A DNA stretch of 64,000 bases from Chryseobacterium indologenes (GTDB lineage: Bacteria; Bacteroidota; Bacteroidia; Flavobacteriales; Weeksellaceae): NCBI GenBank assembly GCA_016025055.1, contig CP065590.1, positions 3,658,001 to 3,722,000 of the forward strand. Reading direction: 5' to 3'. Shown here one piece after another: positions 13,892 through 22,931 of this stretch. Numbering within the stretch: position 1 is the stretch's first letter; every line of letters begins with the position of its first letter. The position numbers and the translations under genes are program-made. Below the pieces are notes generated by a model, which was not told the DNA's origin, searched no databases, and was given only the letters and a program-made list of their open reading frames with translations.

Positions 13892-16459
13892 ATGAAAAAA
13901 ATAGGTATACTCGCATTATTTTTAGTCGTTTTCAATAGTGGATATCATGCACAAATGAAATCTTTACCAAAGTTGGAATCTGGGGTTTCATACGAACTGG
14001 CTCAAGTACGAAAGAATACATTAAGTGATATTAAATATGACTTGCATCTGAAAATTCCCGAAAGCAGATCGGAAAGCATTACAGGAACAGAAGTACTGTC
14101 TTTCAACTATAAAAAACAAAATGATGCGCCGTTGCAGATCGATTTTAAAGAAGAACCTTCTTCACTCATTGCTGTATCTGTGAACGGACAATCTGTAAAA
14201 CCTGTTTTGGAAAACGAACATGTCATCATTGATGCAAAATATCTGAAGTCAGGAGCCAATCAGATTCATTTTACCTTCCTTGCCGGAAACGGTGCTTTGA
14301 ACAGGCGTGACGGATATTTGTATGCTTTATTTGTACCGGATCGCGCACGAACGATGTTTCCGTGTTTTGATCAGCCTAACCTGAAGGCCAATTATTCATT
14401 AACATTAACTATACCTGAGAAATGGAGTGCCATTGCCAATGGAAAATTAAAAGATACCACTTCTCAACAGGGACAAAAAACCTTGCAGTTTGCTCAGTCG
14501 GATTTACTTCCTACTTATTTATTTTCTTTTGCTGCGGGGGATTTTAAAAATTTTACGGAGAAAATCAGTCAGGAGGACTCCAGAATGCTATATCGTGAAA
14601 CCGACTCTGTAAAGATCAAAAACAGCATGGATTCTATCTTTACACTCTACCAAAATTCTCTTGATTATTACGAAAAATGGACAGGTATCAAACATCCTTT
14701 TCAAAAACACGGAATGGTGGTGATCCCGGATTTTCAATTCGGCGGAATGGAACATCCCGGAGCGATCCTATTTCAAAATTCCACCTTGTTTTTAGACCAG
14801 AATGCTACCCAAAATCAGCTGAACAACCGTTCCAATCTTATTGCTCACGAGGTAGCTCATCTTTGGTTCGGAGATATGGTGACAATGGATTGGTTCAACG
14901 ATGTCTGGATGAAAGAGGTATTTGCCAATTTTATGGCAGATAAAAGCACCGGAGCTTCCGCAGATAAAAGTGTATATGACCTGAAGTTTTTAACGACCCA
15001 TTTTCCGGCTGCTTATGGCATAGATCGTACATTAGGTGCCAATCCGATCCGACAGGTTTTAGATAATCTGAAAAATGCAGGAATGATGTACGGCCCGATT
15101 ATTTACAACAAGGCACCGATTATGATGCGTCAGCTGGAGCTGTTGACCGGGGAAGAAAATTTTAAAAAAGGAGTAAGTGAATACCTTAAAAGATATGCCT
15201 ACAGCAATGCTAGCTGGCCGGACCTGATCACAATCCTTGATCAACATACTCCGGAAGACTTACAAAGCTGGAATAAAGTATGGGTGAATGATCCCGGCAG
15301 GCCTGTCATTGATTATACGATCAAATATAAAGGCAATACAATTGACCGCTTTACCATCACCCAACATCCGGAATATGGAAAAGAGCAGAAGTTATGGCCA
15401 CAGCAGTTTCAGGTAAGTTTATTCTATGCTGATAAAATAGAGAAAGTAAATGTAAAACTATCAGGTCAACAACAGGAAATAGCAGAATTAAAAGGAAAAG
15501 CAAAACCTCTTTTCGTCCTGCAAAATTCCTCAGGAATAGGCTATGGCGTGTTTGGAATTGATAAAACCATGATGCCCAACTTTTATTTAATAAAAGATCC
15601 GGTAAGCAGAGCCAGTGCCTATATTTCACTGTATGAAAATATGTTGAACGGTTCAGGAGCCACTCCACAGGATGTATTACATTTTATGACCGAACAACTC
15701 TCAAAAGAAACTACAGAACTGAACCTTCGGTTGATTACCGGTTATATTTCCACTATTTATTGGGAGTTTCTACCCGGAAATGTTCGATTGAAAGAATCAG
15801 AGAATGTAGAAAATATGGTATGGAAAGCACTACAAACCCAAGCGGCAAAAAATAATAAGAAAATTTTATTTGACAGCTATCAGGGAATTTTCCAGTCTCA
15901 AAAGGCATATGATACCCTTTATACGATTTGGAAAACTCAGACCCCGCCACAGGATGTGTCCCTTAATGATGAAGATTTCACAAGTCTTGCGCTTTCTTTA
16001 TCATTGCGAAATCCCGACAATAATAATTTGTTGCAGGAACAGTTGGCAAGAATCAAAAATCCGGACCGTATCAATCGTTTTAAAATTATTATGCAGGCAG
16101 CTTCATCAGATCAGAAAGTACGGAACGATTTTTTTAAGGGCCTTGAACAAAAACAGAACAGAGCCAATGAATCAGCTGTTGGTGCAGCACTTGGTTATCT
16201 ACATCACCCTTTAAGACAACAGACGTCTATTCAGTATCTTCCAAAAACATTGGAGATGTTGCAGGAAATACAAAAGACCGGTGATATCTTTTTCCCGGAT
16301 AACTGGCTTCGGTCAACCTTTAGCAGTTATCAGGATCCGAAAGCATTGGAAATGGTGAACCAGTTTATTTCAAAACACCCGGATTATCATACTATTTTGA
16401 AACATAAAATTTTACAGGCAACAGATAATCTGAAAAGAGCACAAATTCTGGTAAAATAG
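13892..16459 (+). CDS. Secreted M1-family aminopeptidase
   Basis: An 855-residue zinc aminopeptidase. A signal peptide (MKKIGILALFLVVFNSGYHA) sends it to the periplasm or outside. The N-terminal beta domain is followed by the substrate-binding GGMEHPG motif (the family GxMEN loop, here with H in place of N), and then the zinc site HEVAHLWFGDMVTMDWFNDV with the third ligand Glu in WMKEVFANF (about residues 318-345). M1 enzymes release N-terminal residues from peptides, here likely for nutrient uptake. The length fits the aminopeptidase N group with a C-terminal helical domain. It is a single-gene unit with its own promoter and a downstream terminator. Confidence 0.93.
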   Translation: MKKIGILALFLVVFNSGYHAQMKSLPKLESGVSYELAQVRKNTLSDIKYDLHLKIPESRSESITGTEVLSFNYKKQNDAPLQIDFKEEPSSLIAVSVNGQSVKPVLENEHVIIDAKYLKSGANQIHFTFLAGNGALNRRDGYLYALFVPDRARTMFPCFDQPNLKANYSLTLTIPEKWSAIANGKLKDTTSQQGQKTLQFAQSDLLPTYLFSFAAGDFKNFTEKISQEDSRMLYRETDSVKIKNSMDSIFTLYQNSLDYYEKWTGIKHPFQKHGMVVIPDFQFGGMEHPGAILFQNSTLFLDQNATQNQLNNRSNLIAHEVAHLWFGDMVTMDWFNDVWMKEVFANFMADKSTGASADKSVYDLKFLTTHFPAAYGIDRTLGANPIRQVLDNLKNAGMMYGPIIYNKAPIMMRQLELLTGEENFKKGVSEYLKRYAYSNASWPDLITILDQHTPEDLQSWNKVWVNDPGRPVIDYTIKYKGNTIDRFTITQHPEYGKEQKLWPQQFQVSLFYADKIEKVNVKLSGQQQEIAELKGKAKPLFVLQNSSGIGYGVFGIDKTMMPNFYLIKDPVSRASAYISLYENMLNGSGATPQDVLHFMTEQLSKETTELNLRLITGYISTIYWEFLPGNVRLKESENVENMVWKALQTQAAKNNKKILFDSYQGIFQSQKAYDTLYTIWKTQTPPQDVSLNDEDFTSLALSLSLRNPDNNNLLQEQLARIKNPDRINRFKIIMQAASSDQKVRNDFFKGLEQKQNRANESAVGAALGYLHHPLRQQTSIQYLPKTLEMLQEIQKTGDIFFPDNWLRSTFSSYQDPKALEMVNQFISKHPDYHTILKHKILQATDNLKRAQILVK

Positions 16460-16486
16460 AATTTTTAGATTTGTTTTTAAAACCAC

Positions 16487-16526
16487 AAATTTCCCCAATT
16501 ATCTTTGATGGTTGGGGAAATTTTTA
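16487..16526 (+). terminator. Rho-independent terminator of the M1 peptidase gene
   Basis: AAATTTCCCCAA (16487-16498) and TTGGGGAAATTT (16512-16523) form a 12-base stem with a T tail, 28 bases after the stop codon. Confidence 0.85.
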
Positions 16527-16933
16527 TTGTAGGATTATCAGGAATCCAGAATAACAAATTTATTTCCCCATATTTCTGGGATCTACACAGATTTTTATGT
16601 ATATTTTTTGCCACTAATGCACGAATAAAAAAGACATTTGTGCATTAGTAGCAAAATAAATCAGACGTAGACAACAAAGCGTAGTTCGAATAAAAATCTT
16701 TGATTTTTTAAAAACTTAAGTGTCCTTCTCATTGCACTACCTTTAGCTTAAAAAACTTAAGTGTTCAAAAAAACTTTGTGCCTTTTGTGGTTTAATTATC
16801 TTCCAAATTCTTAAAAATCAATGAGATATGTGGAATCAGTAGAAAATAACACTAAGTATAAAATACAGTCCGTTGAAAGGTTTGTCGTATATTAGTATTT
16901 TCAGATACACATCTTCCATTTTTTAAAAATAAC
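16527..16933. other. Repeat-rich gap upstream of putP
   Basis: No ORF of interest. It holds the palindromic repeat at 16611-16655, two copies of AAAACTTAAGTGT (near 16709 and 16749) and a TTTGTGCCTTTTGTGG stretch, all resembling non-coding repeat debris. Confidence 0.55.
16611..16655. repeat. Dispersed palindromic repeat, copy 2
   Basis: CCACTAATGCACGAAT and an inverted arm ending in TTGTGCATTAGTAGC around a short A-rich loop. It shares the core TGCACGAAT/ATTCGTGCA with the copy at 2286. Confidence 0.65.
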
Positions 16934-16941
16934 TATCTTCG
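16934..16941 (+). promoter_or_regulatory. Putative -7 element of putP
   Basis: TATCTTCG differs from TAnnTTTG at one base and lies 19 bases before the ATG. No clear -33 TTTG is present. Confidence 0.35.
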
Positions 16942-16960
16942 GCTTCATAAAAAAAATGAT

Positions 16961-18463
16961 ATGCAATTATATGAAGGGATTTCTGTGGGGTTGTATCTGT
17001 TGCTAATGATAGGTATAGGCATATATTCCTATAGAAAATCGACAAGTAATTCAGAAGAATTTTTAATTGGAGGACGAAAAATGGGAGCTGCTGTTACCGC
17101 TTTATCTGCAGGAGCTGCCGATATGAGCGGGTGGCTGTTGATGGGAGTTCCTGGGGCCATGTATTTATCTGGGATTTCAAGTTCATGGATTGCTATTGGT
17201 TTAACGATCGGTGCTTTTCTCAACTATATTATAGTGGCACCAAGGCTCAGGATTTATACGGAAGTTGCTCAAAACGCCATTACTTTACCCGTATTTTTTG
17301 AAAACAGATTTAAAAATAAGAATCATCTGTTAAAAATTACCTCTTCTATTTTTATTCTGGTATTTTTTACCCTCTACACATCCGCAGGAATGGTTTCCGG
17401 AGGAAAATTGTTTGAATCAGCTTTCGGAATGGATTATACCGTAGGGTTGTTATTAACCAGCCTGGTTGTTGTTTTATACACCTTTTTAGGCGGGTTCCTG
17501 GCGGTAAGTCTTACCGATTTTGTTCAGGGAACCATTATGGTGCTGGCTCTCGTTATCGTTCCTATTGTTGCCATAATGCAGATTGGAGGAATTGGAGAAA
17601 CCTATTCGTTGATCGAAGCTAAAGATCCTAAATACCTGGATTTATTTAGAGGAACAACGACGGTAAGTATAGTATCTTTATTAGCCTGGGGGCTTGGATA
17701 TTGCGGACAGCCACATATTTTGGTTCGTTTTATGGCCATTGATAAACCTAAGGACTTAATAAAAGCAAGAAGAATTGGAATCACCTGGATGATTTTTACT
17801 GTTGCCGGAGCATTAGCCATAGGATTAGTAGGAATTGCTTACCTGCAAAAATTTGACCTGGAAACGATGGTAAAATTTGATGGCTCAAAAACAGAAGCGG
17901 AAACTATTTTTATTTATTTCTCCCGTATTTTGTTTCATCCGCTGATTGCGGGATTCCTGTTGACTGCGATTTTGGCAGCTGTGATGAGTACTATTTCTTC
18001 TCAGTTACTGGTAACTTCAAGTTCATTAACAGAGGATATTTATAAAGCTTTCCTGAATAAAAAAGCAACTTCAAAACAACTGCTGATTGCCAGCAGGTTA
18101 TCTGTACTATTGGTGGCCGTGATTGCGGTTCTTTTATCCTTAAACCCTAAAGACAGTATTCTTAACCTGGTAGGAAATGCCTGGGCAGGTTTTGGTTCCG
18201 CATTTGGACCATTGATTCTGCTTTCTCTTTTGTGGAAAAAGACAACATGGCAGGGAGGATTTGCAGGAATGTTGGTGGGTGGTATAACTGTGCTGGCATG
18301 GGTATATCTTCAGCATCCGTTAAAAGACTGGTATGAAATTATCCCTGGATTTACCCTTTCTCTATTAACCAATATTGTGGTTTCATCATTGACTTATCAA
18401 CCTGATACCACTATTGATCGTGAATTCAATGAGATGAATAAGATCATGCAGGAAGAATTGTAA
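16961..18463 (+). CDS. putP: Sodium/proline symporter (SSS family)
   Basis: A 500-residue inner-membrane protein with about 13 hydrophobic helices. Family features include GGRKMGAAVTALSAGAADMSG (residues about 37-56), the sodium-site region around GAADMSGWLLMGVPG, the GLGYCGQPHILVRFMAI motif of PutP and the AVMSTISSQLLVTSSSLTED motif of helix 8. PutP imports proline with Na+, as a carbon and nitrogen source and osmoprotectant. The neighbouring secreted aminopeptidase upstream could supply amino acids, though each has its own signals. The gene ends with a bidirectional terminator. Confidence 0.93.
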   Translation: MQLYEGISVGLYLLLMIGIGIYSYRKSTSNSEEFLIGGRKMGAAVTALSAGAADMSGWLLMGVPGAMYLSGISSSWIAIGLTIGAFLNYIIVAPRLRIYTEVAQNAITLPVFFENRFKNKNHLLKITSSIFILVFFTLYTSAGMVSGGKLFESAFGMDYTVGLLLTSLVVVLYTFLGGFLAVSLTDFVQGTIMVLALVIVPIVAIMQIGGIGETYSLIEAKDPKYLDLFRGTTTVSIVSLLAWGLGYCGQPHILVRFMAIDKPKDLIKARRIGITWMIFTVAGALAIGLVGIAYLQKFDLETMVKFDGSKTEAETIFIYFSRILFHPLIAGFLLTAILAAVMSTISSQLLVTSSSLTEDIYKAFLNKKATSKQLLIASRLSVLLVAVIAVLLSLNPKDSILNLVGNAWAGFGSAFGPLILLSLLWKKTTWQGGFAGMLVGGITVLAWVYLQHPLKDWYEIIPGFTLSLLTNIVVSSLTYQPDTTIDREFNEMNKIMQEEL

Positions 18464-18485
18464 AGAAATATTACGATATTATAAT

Positions 18486-18517
18486 ACAAAAACCCTCACT
18501 AATAATGAGGGTTTTGT
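18486..18517. terminator. Bidirectional terminator between putP and the MFS remnant
   Basis: ACAAAAACCCTCA and TGAGGGTTTTGT flank a 7-base loop; A and T tracts at the ends suit both strands of this convergent pair. Confidence 0.85.
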
Positions 18518-18531
18518 ATTTGGGTATTCAA

Positions 18532-18741
18532 TCAGATTGGTTGCTTTTGTGTTGCATATTTTGAAAACTCTTCCCGATCATGATATCCGACAATCAAGAC
18601 AAAAATACTTAAAAGCCATCCTGCTTTCCCGATATTGATGTGGAATGCAGAAGCAATTTCTGGCAAAACTCCAATCACTGCAAATTCCGTAGTGGTAATT
18701 CCAAAAACGCCCAAAGAAAGTACATACCTATTCCTGTTCAT
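18532..18741 (-). pseudogene. MFS transporter remnant with internal deletion
   Basis: The 69-residue frame starts like a full-size drug/sugar efflux MFS protein (MNRNRYVLSLGVFGITTTEF, then VIGVLPEIASAFHINIGKAG) but after the second half-helix WLLSIFVLIVG it ends with YHDREEFSKYATQKQPI, which looks like the cytosolic tail that follows the last helix of such transporters. MFS proteins have about 390 residues and 12 helices; here the first and last segments appear fused in frame, so helices 2 to 11 are gone. It cannot work as a transporter. It faces the HxlR regulator gene across a shared control region, the classic arrangement of a regulator and its target. The frame reaches an ATG at 18762; 18741 fits the family. 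Confidence 0.65.
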
Positions 18742-18791
18742 ATTCATAATTTTTTTGTGCAAATTTGCAAAATGAACTATTGGAAAGCTAT

Positions 18792-18813
18792 ATACTTACC
18801 TTTTTGAAAGTAT
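18792..18813. promoter_or_regulatory. Candidate HxlR-family operator
   Basis: ATACTT-N10-AAGTAT lies between the divergent MFS remnant and hxlR-type gene. It resembles the TACT-spacer-AGTA sites known for the HxlR-family regulator YodB. A second palindrome, TGCAAATTTGCA, lies at 18758-18769. Confidence 0.45.
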
Positions 18814-18832
18814 TAGCCCAAAAAACATTATT

Positions 18833-19189
18833 ATGCCTCAATTTTTTCACGATAAAAGACTTTATTATACTCCCATTGAATTTGGTTTAAGCCATATTGG
18901 AGGAACCTGGAAAATGCCTATTTTGTGGAGATTACAGGAAAAGCCACTGCGTTTCAGCGAACTGAAAAGAGACATTCCGCACATCACGGATAAAATGCTG
19001 ACCAGCCAGTTGCGTGAATTGGAAAGTAAAGAAATGATTCATCGTGAAGTATTCCCTGTTGTTCCTCCAAAAGTAGAATACAGTCTGACCGAAAAAGGGA
19101 AAAAATCTATTCCGGTTATAGAAACCATTATGCAGTTCGGCTATGACCTGATGAAAGATGAGGGAATTGTTTTCCCGCCCAAAGAGTGA
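18833..19189 (+). CDS. HxlR-family transcriptional regulator
   Basis: A 118-residue winged-helix protein matching the HxlR domain along its length: GGTWKMPILWRLQEKPLRFS, the recognition helix PHITDKMLTSQLRELESKEM, and the wing VEYSLTEKGKKSIPVI. HxlR proteins are dimers that often sense electrophiles or aldehydes and control an adjacent divergent oxidoreductase or efflux gene. Here the divergent gene is a decayed MFS transporter, and a flavin-dependent oxidoreductase follows 78 bases downstream in the same direction and may be part of the same response. No redox cysteine is present, so sensing is not by thiol switch. Confidence 0.9.
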   Translation: MPQFFHDKRLYYTPIEFGLSHIGGTWKMPILWRLQEKPLRFSELKRDIPHITDKMLTSQLRELESKEMIHREVFPVVPPKVEYSLTEKGKKSIPVIETIMQFGYDLMKDEGIVFPPKE

Positions 19190-19267
19190 TTATATCCGGT
19201 TATTTTTCTGTTAAATAAAAGCTTTTTCATACCTTCACTCTAATTTGATCATAAAAATCTATTTCAA

Positions 19268-20262
19268 ATGAAGCTGAAATTAGGCATATTAGACCAGTCA
19301 CCTGTTACAATGGGTAACAATGCTGCATCAGCATTAGCCAATAGTATCAACCTGGCCTTATTTGCCGAAGAAGCAGGATATCACAGTCTGATGTATTCTG
19401 AACATCATGGAGTAGAAGCGTATGGAAGCTCAAGTCCCGAACTCTTATCCGCCATCGTTCTCAGCAAAACAAAAAGAATAAAAGTTGGAACAGCCGGAAT
19501 TATGATGAGGAATTATTCCGCTTATAAAATGGCTGAATGGGCTAAGCTGCTGGGAACTCTTTATCCTGAACGGTTTATGCTGGGACTGGGAAAGGCTCCC
19601 GGAGGCTTGAAAGATGCAGTTATGGCTCTGAATAATCATAAACCGGTAGTATTATCCAATCTGGAAACGAAACTGGAAGAGATCATTCGTTACATGACGG
19701 AAGAAAGTGAAATGTACGATGAGCTTATTGCTCAGCCTACCCAGGTAAAGCATCTGCCGGAAATTGTTTGGCTCGGCTCCGGAATGACCTCTGCTCAGGA
19801 AGCCGCAAAACACGGAATAGGTTATTCTTTTGCTGCTTTTATGAACAGTGAAAATGGTAAGGAATATACCGAAGCTTATCTCAGGGAATTTGATCCGGCA
19901 CAATATGCTTCCAGGCCGTCATTACAGGTGGCTCTTGCCGTCTCTGTTGCGGACAGTCCTGAAGAAGCGAAGCGTAATGCTTACGGGATGGCTTATCAAT
20001 TTTTACAATCAAGGCAACTGGTTAGCCCCGAACCTGTGTATCCTGCCGAAATAGTGGAAAAAAAGTATTGGGAACCGCTCATGAGGACGATTTTTTTACT
20101 ATCTTAGACAGAATTATCACAGAGACACCACAAACGATTTCTCAGCGATTACAATTGATCTCAGAAAAATACCATACAGATGATCTTCTGATATTATGCA
20201 ATATGTATCATGAGGAAGATCGTATAGCTACTTATCAGAGTATTATCAAAAATAATCAATAA
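19268..20262 (+). CDS. Luciferase-like (LLM class) flavin-dependent oxidoreductase, frameshifted
   Basis: The first 279-codon frame (to 20107) gives a bacterial-luciferase-like TIM barrel beginning MKLKLGILDQSPVTMGNNA with SEHHGVEAYGSSSPELL and the phosphate-binding VGTAGIMMRNYSAYKMAEW. It stops early with the unrelated tail YWEPLMRTIFLLS. If the A7 run at 20058-20064 had eight A, the reading continues as VEKKVLGTAHEDDFFTILDR to 20262, giving about 331 residues, the normal size of the family. These FMN/FMNH2 enzymes oxidise small substrates; the exact one is unknown. The run is also a canonical A_AAA_AAG -1 slippery site in the right frame, but a sequencing or real indel is likelier. Confidence 0.85.
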
Positions 20263-20333
20263 TTCCTGTAGCTTTCTCTTGCTTTTGTTAAGTTCTATCT
20301 ATTAACATTAATTTAATCCGAACGAAATAAAAT

Positions 20334-20873
20334 ATGTCAAAATTATATATCATGACCGGCGGTCCCGGTGCAGGAAAAACAAGTCTTTTGGAAGAACTGG
20401 AGAAGCAGGGATTTATAATTGTACCCGAAGAAGGCAGAAGAATCATCAAAGAACAAATGATCACCCACGGAAATGCTTTACCATGGATGGACAGAAGAAA
20501 ATTTGCAGAACTTATGTTTAAAGGTTCTGTAAATGCCTATCAGGAAATGAGTAAACGTACAGCAAATGATACTGTTTTTTTTGACTGTGGAATACTTGAT
20601 GCCATAGGCTATATGAGGCTGGAAAAACTTCCTGTACCCAAAGAAATGGAAATAATCGCCTGCGAAATGGCTTACCAAAAGAATGTTTTTATTTTTCCTC
20701 CCTGGAAAGAAATTTATAAAAATGATCCCGAAAGAAAACAAACTTTGGAAGGAGCAATATCTACATTTGAATGCATGCGGGAACTCTATCTGGAATATGG
20801 TTATAATATCATTGAGGTGCCGAAACTTAGCATTCAGGAAAGGGCCGGATTTGTTCTTGACTCTATTGATTAA
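20334..20873 (+). CDS. P-loop NTPase (AAA_28-type) of unknown role
   Basis: A 179-residue protein with a Walker A motif GGPGAGKTS (residues 9-17) next to the start, then LLEELEKQGFIIVPEEGRRI and a DCGILDAIGYMRLEKL segment that includes the Walker B-like FFDCGILD. The fold is that of small nucleoside or nucleotide kinases, and relatives in many Bacteroidota are annotated only as AAA-family ATPase or ATP/GTP-binding protein. No partner gene explains its function. It is followed after 39 bases by the DUF6624 gene on the same strand. Confidence 0.85.
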   Translation: MSKLYIMTGGPGAGKTSLLEELEKQGFIIVPEEGRRIIKEQMITHGNALPWMDRRKFAELMFKGSVNAYQEMSKRTANDTVFFDCGILDAIGYMRLEKLPVPKEMEIIACEMAYQKNVFIFPPWKEIYKNDPERKQTLEGAISTFECMRELYLEYGYNIIEVPKLSIQERAGFVLDSID

Positions 20874-20912
20874 TTATTTGTAATTTGGAGAGCATGTTTT
20901 AAATCTATAAAC

Positions 20913-21478
20913 ATGAATATGGCTAATGATTCAGTGGGGAGGGAAATCGTTAAGCTTGCAGATCATGATTTGCAGGTAAGAGAAAAGCTGGCTTGCGAGG
21001 GAAAACTTTCAGAAGGTTACTATCCGGAAATGGAAAAAGTTCATCAGGAAAATGCAAAACGCCTCCGTGAAATTATAGCAGAAATAGGCTTTCCGACGAT
21101 CTCAAAAGTAGGAGAGGAGGCCAGTGATGCTGCCTGGCTGATCATTCAGCATTCCATTGGTGAGCCTCAATTCATGAAAGCCTGCTATCAGATGATGGAA
21201 GAGAATAAGGAAGATGTTAATCCTAAAAATAGAGCCTATCTGTACGATCGTATTCAAGTATTTCAAAGCATACCGCAAAGATATGGCACCCAGCTTTATA
21301 CAGCAGGAATCTTTCCTGTAGAAAATAAAGAAATGCTTAATGAAGAACGTGTAAAAGCAAAGCTGCCACCGTTGTCGGCGAAGCAGATCAGTCAAATCCC
21401 GGAGATTGAAAATATTCCCGAAATCGATAATCAAAATCAGGAATATAACAGTTGGAGAAAAAAGTCGGGTGGCTATAA
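20913..21478 (+). CDS. DUF6624 family protein, 3' end frameshifted
   Basis: The protein matches the DUF6624 pattern: DHDLQVREKLACEGKLSEGY, EKVHQENAKRLREIIAEIGF, then ASDAAWLIIQHSIGEPQFMK and DRIQVFQSIPQRYGTQLY. In the raw frame it runs to 21581 with a strange hydrophobic tail that overlaps the convergent gene. If the A6 run at 21458-21463 had seven A, the end becomes EYNSWRKKVGWL and stops at 21478, a natural end for the family and clear of the next gene. I therefore annotate the shorter reconstructed form. The biochemical role of DUF6624 is unknown; the conserved H, Q and W residues suggest a small helical enzyme or binding domain. Confidence 0.8.
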
Positions 21479-21577
21479 TCTGTTCAGTAATAATAAAGAA
21501 AGCCAGTGGAGAATTCCATCAGCTTCCTTCATAATGTTGCTGTTTTTTTATTTTAATACAATCGGGATGAGCAATCC

Positions 21578-21925
21578 TTAGTCTTTCAATAAGGGTCTTG
21601 GATCAAATAATACTTTCAATGAATGAATTTTCCCATCCAAAATTTCATACCACCCTGAGGTTAATACTGTCTGTTTGCCCATATTGATATTATACCAGAA
21701 GCAAATGTCCTGGTCTGAGGTAAAGGTTTGAAGAATCTCATATTTGAACTTCATCTTCTTCATATCTTCAATATAAGAAGATGCGCTTTCTCTGCTACCC
21801 AACACGCCATTGAACTTAAAATCCGGATCAAGACAGCTTTCGGCTTTGTCAAAATTTTCCTCATTTAAATATTGGATAAACTGTTCTGCTACGTTTTTGG
21901 TTGTATCGTCCATAAGTTTTTGCAT
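21578..21925 (-). CDS. NTF2-like (SnoaL/ketosteroid-isomerase-like) protein
   Basis: A 115-residue protein with the NTF2-like order: helix (VAEQFIQYLNEENFDKAESC), LDPDFKFNGVLGSRESASSY, helix (IEDMKKMKFKYEILQTF), then strands with the WYEILDGKIHSLKVLFDPRPLL ending typical of the nuclear-transport-factor-2-like Bacteroidota group. It probably binds a small molecule; nothing in the neighbourhood identifies it. An alternative ATG lies four codons in. It is convergent with DUF6624. Confidence 0.8.
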   Translation of the reverse strand: MQKLMDDTTKNVAEQFIQYLNEENFDKAESCLDPDFKFNGVLGSRESASSYIEDMKKMKFKYEILQTFTSDQDICFWYNINMGKQTVLTSGWYEILDGKIHSLKVLFDPRPLLKD

Positions 21926-22002
21926 TTATTTAAAGACAAAATTAGCAGTTCCGGGTCTATTGAGTTTGTGATTATCGTCACAAAAAACTAATCCGTATGT
22001 AC

Positions 22003-22725
22003 TTATTTTTGAACGTTGATGATAATGACAGGAGGGCGATGTACATGCTGTTGAAAATTGGGGCGTAATCTCAGCAGTTCCTGATCAGGACAGGGTTCTT
22101 CAAGATTTTTCAATACAAATCCGGCTTCCAGAAGGTCATTGACAATAGTACTGAGCTGATGATGGTATTTTTCCACATCTTTTACAAACCAGTCTTGTTT
22201 TCTAAGCCCTTCCTCACTGTATCGGTTAACCGGCCAGTAAGATTCACCATCTAATTCTTGCCACGACTTCAATGCAGCAGTACAGACAGGATGCTCCATC
22301 GAAAACAGAAATTGTCCTCCGGAAGTTAATCCGTTGAAGATTTTTTGAAATAGTATCTTTAGATCTTCAATATAATGCAGGGTCATTGAGCTTATAATCA
22401 GATCGAATCTGTTTTGTCCAAAATGATAATCTTCAAGGGCAGAACACACCCAATCTACTTTTGCAGATGAAATCCTGTTTTGTGCTTCCGATAACATCTT
22501 TTGTGAAATATCCAGTCCTGTGATCTTTTGAGGATCCTGGATAAGCAATGCCTGAATCTGATGTCCCAATCCACAGCCCATATCAAGAACCGTTTTTCCT
22601 TTGACCGGAATTCTAAGCCTCTTCATTACAGGTTGTTCTAATAATTCATTAAGTCCCTGATCTCCGTCGCGCATTGCTTTATAACGCGTGAAAAATTCGG
22701 TATTATCGTAAATATTTTGTTTCAT
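22003..22725 (-). CDS. Class I SAM-dependent methyltransferase
   Basis: A 240-residue Rossmann-like methyltransferase. Motif I is VLDMGCGLGHQIQALL (about residues 45-60), followed by ITGLDISQKMLSEAQ (motif post I with the acidic residue that binds the ribose), and motif IV FDLIISSMTLHYIEDL. The middle MEHPVCTAALKSWQE resembles a group of small-molecule methyltransferases in Bacteroidota. The acceptor is unknown. It is a single-gene unit; 5' leader and neighbours give no pathway link. Confidence 0.88.
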   Translation of the reverse strand: MKQNIYDNTEFFTRYKAMRDGDQGLNELLEQPVMKRLRIPVKGKTVLDMGCGLGHQIQALLIQDPQKITGLDISQKMLSEAQNRISSAKVDWVCSALEDYHFGQNRFDLIISSMTLHYIEDLKILFQKIFNGLTSGGQFLFSMEHPVCTAALKSWQELDGESYWPVNRYSEEGLRKQDWFVKDVEKYHHQLSTIVNDLLEAGFVLKNLEEPCPDQELLRLRPNFQQHVHRPPVIIINVQK

Positions 22726-22931
22726 AGGATATTTCTAAGTATGAGTGCGCACAGATATTTTTTTTATGCTTAGCCTTAAGGAATTTTTTAAAATCCGTTT
22801 AAATTACAAAAAAATGAAGGCCACAAAAGAAGAATTACACCCGTTTCTTCAGATCCTGACGTTTATCATACAAAAACCTGCAGTCCGAACTACAGGTTTT
22901 CCGTGATATAACGCATTGTATTATGTGTTGA
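22726..22931. other. Short gap with a terminator
   Basis: Apart from the minus-strand terminator at 22873-22900, I see nothing reliable; a + strand 30-codon frame from 22814 overlaps that hairpin and is not convincing. Confidence 0.5.
22873..22900 (-). terminator. Terminator of the cysteine-rich secreted protein gene
   Basis: AAAACCTG-C-AGT and ACT-A-CAGGTTTT form a stem with one mismatch and a CCGA loop. It lies 32 bases beyond the far stop at 22932, which supports the transcript extending past the internal TGA at 23034. Confidence 0.65.

Noticed and set aside
21479..21581. Hydrophobic C-terminal tail of the DUF6624 protein overlapping the convergent gene
   Set aside because: It arises from a missing A at 21458-21463; the restored end WRKKVGWL is family-like.
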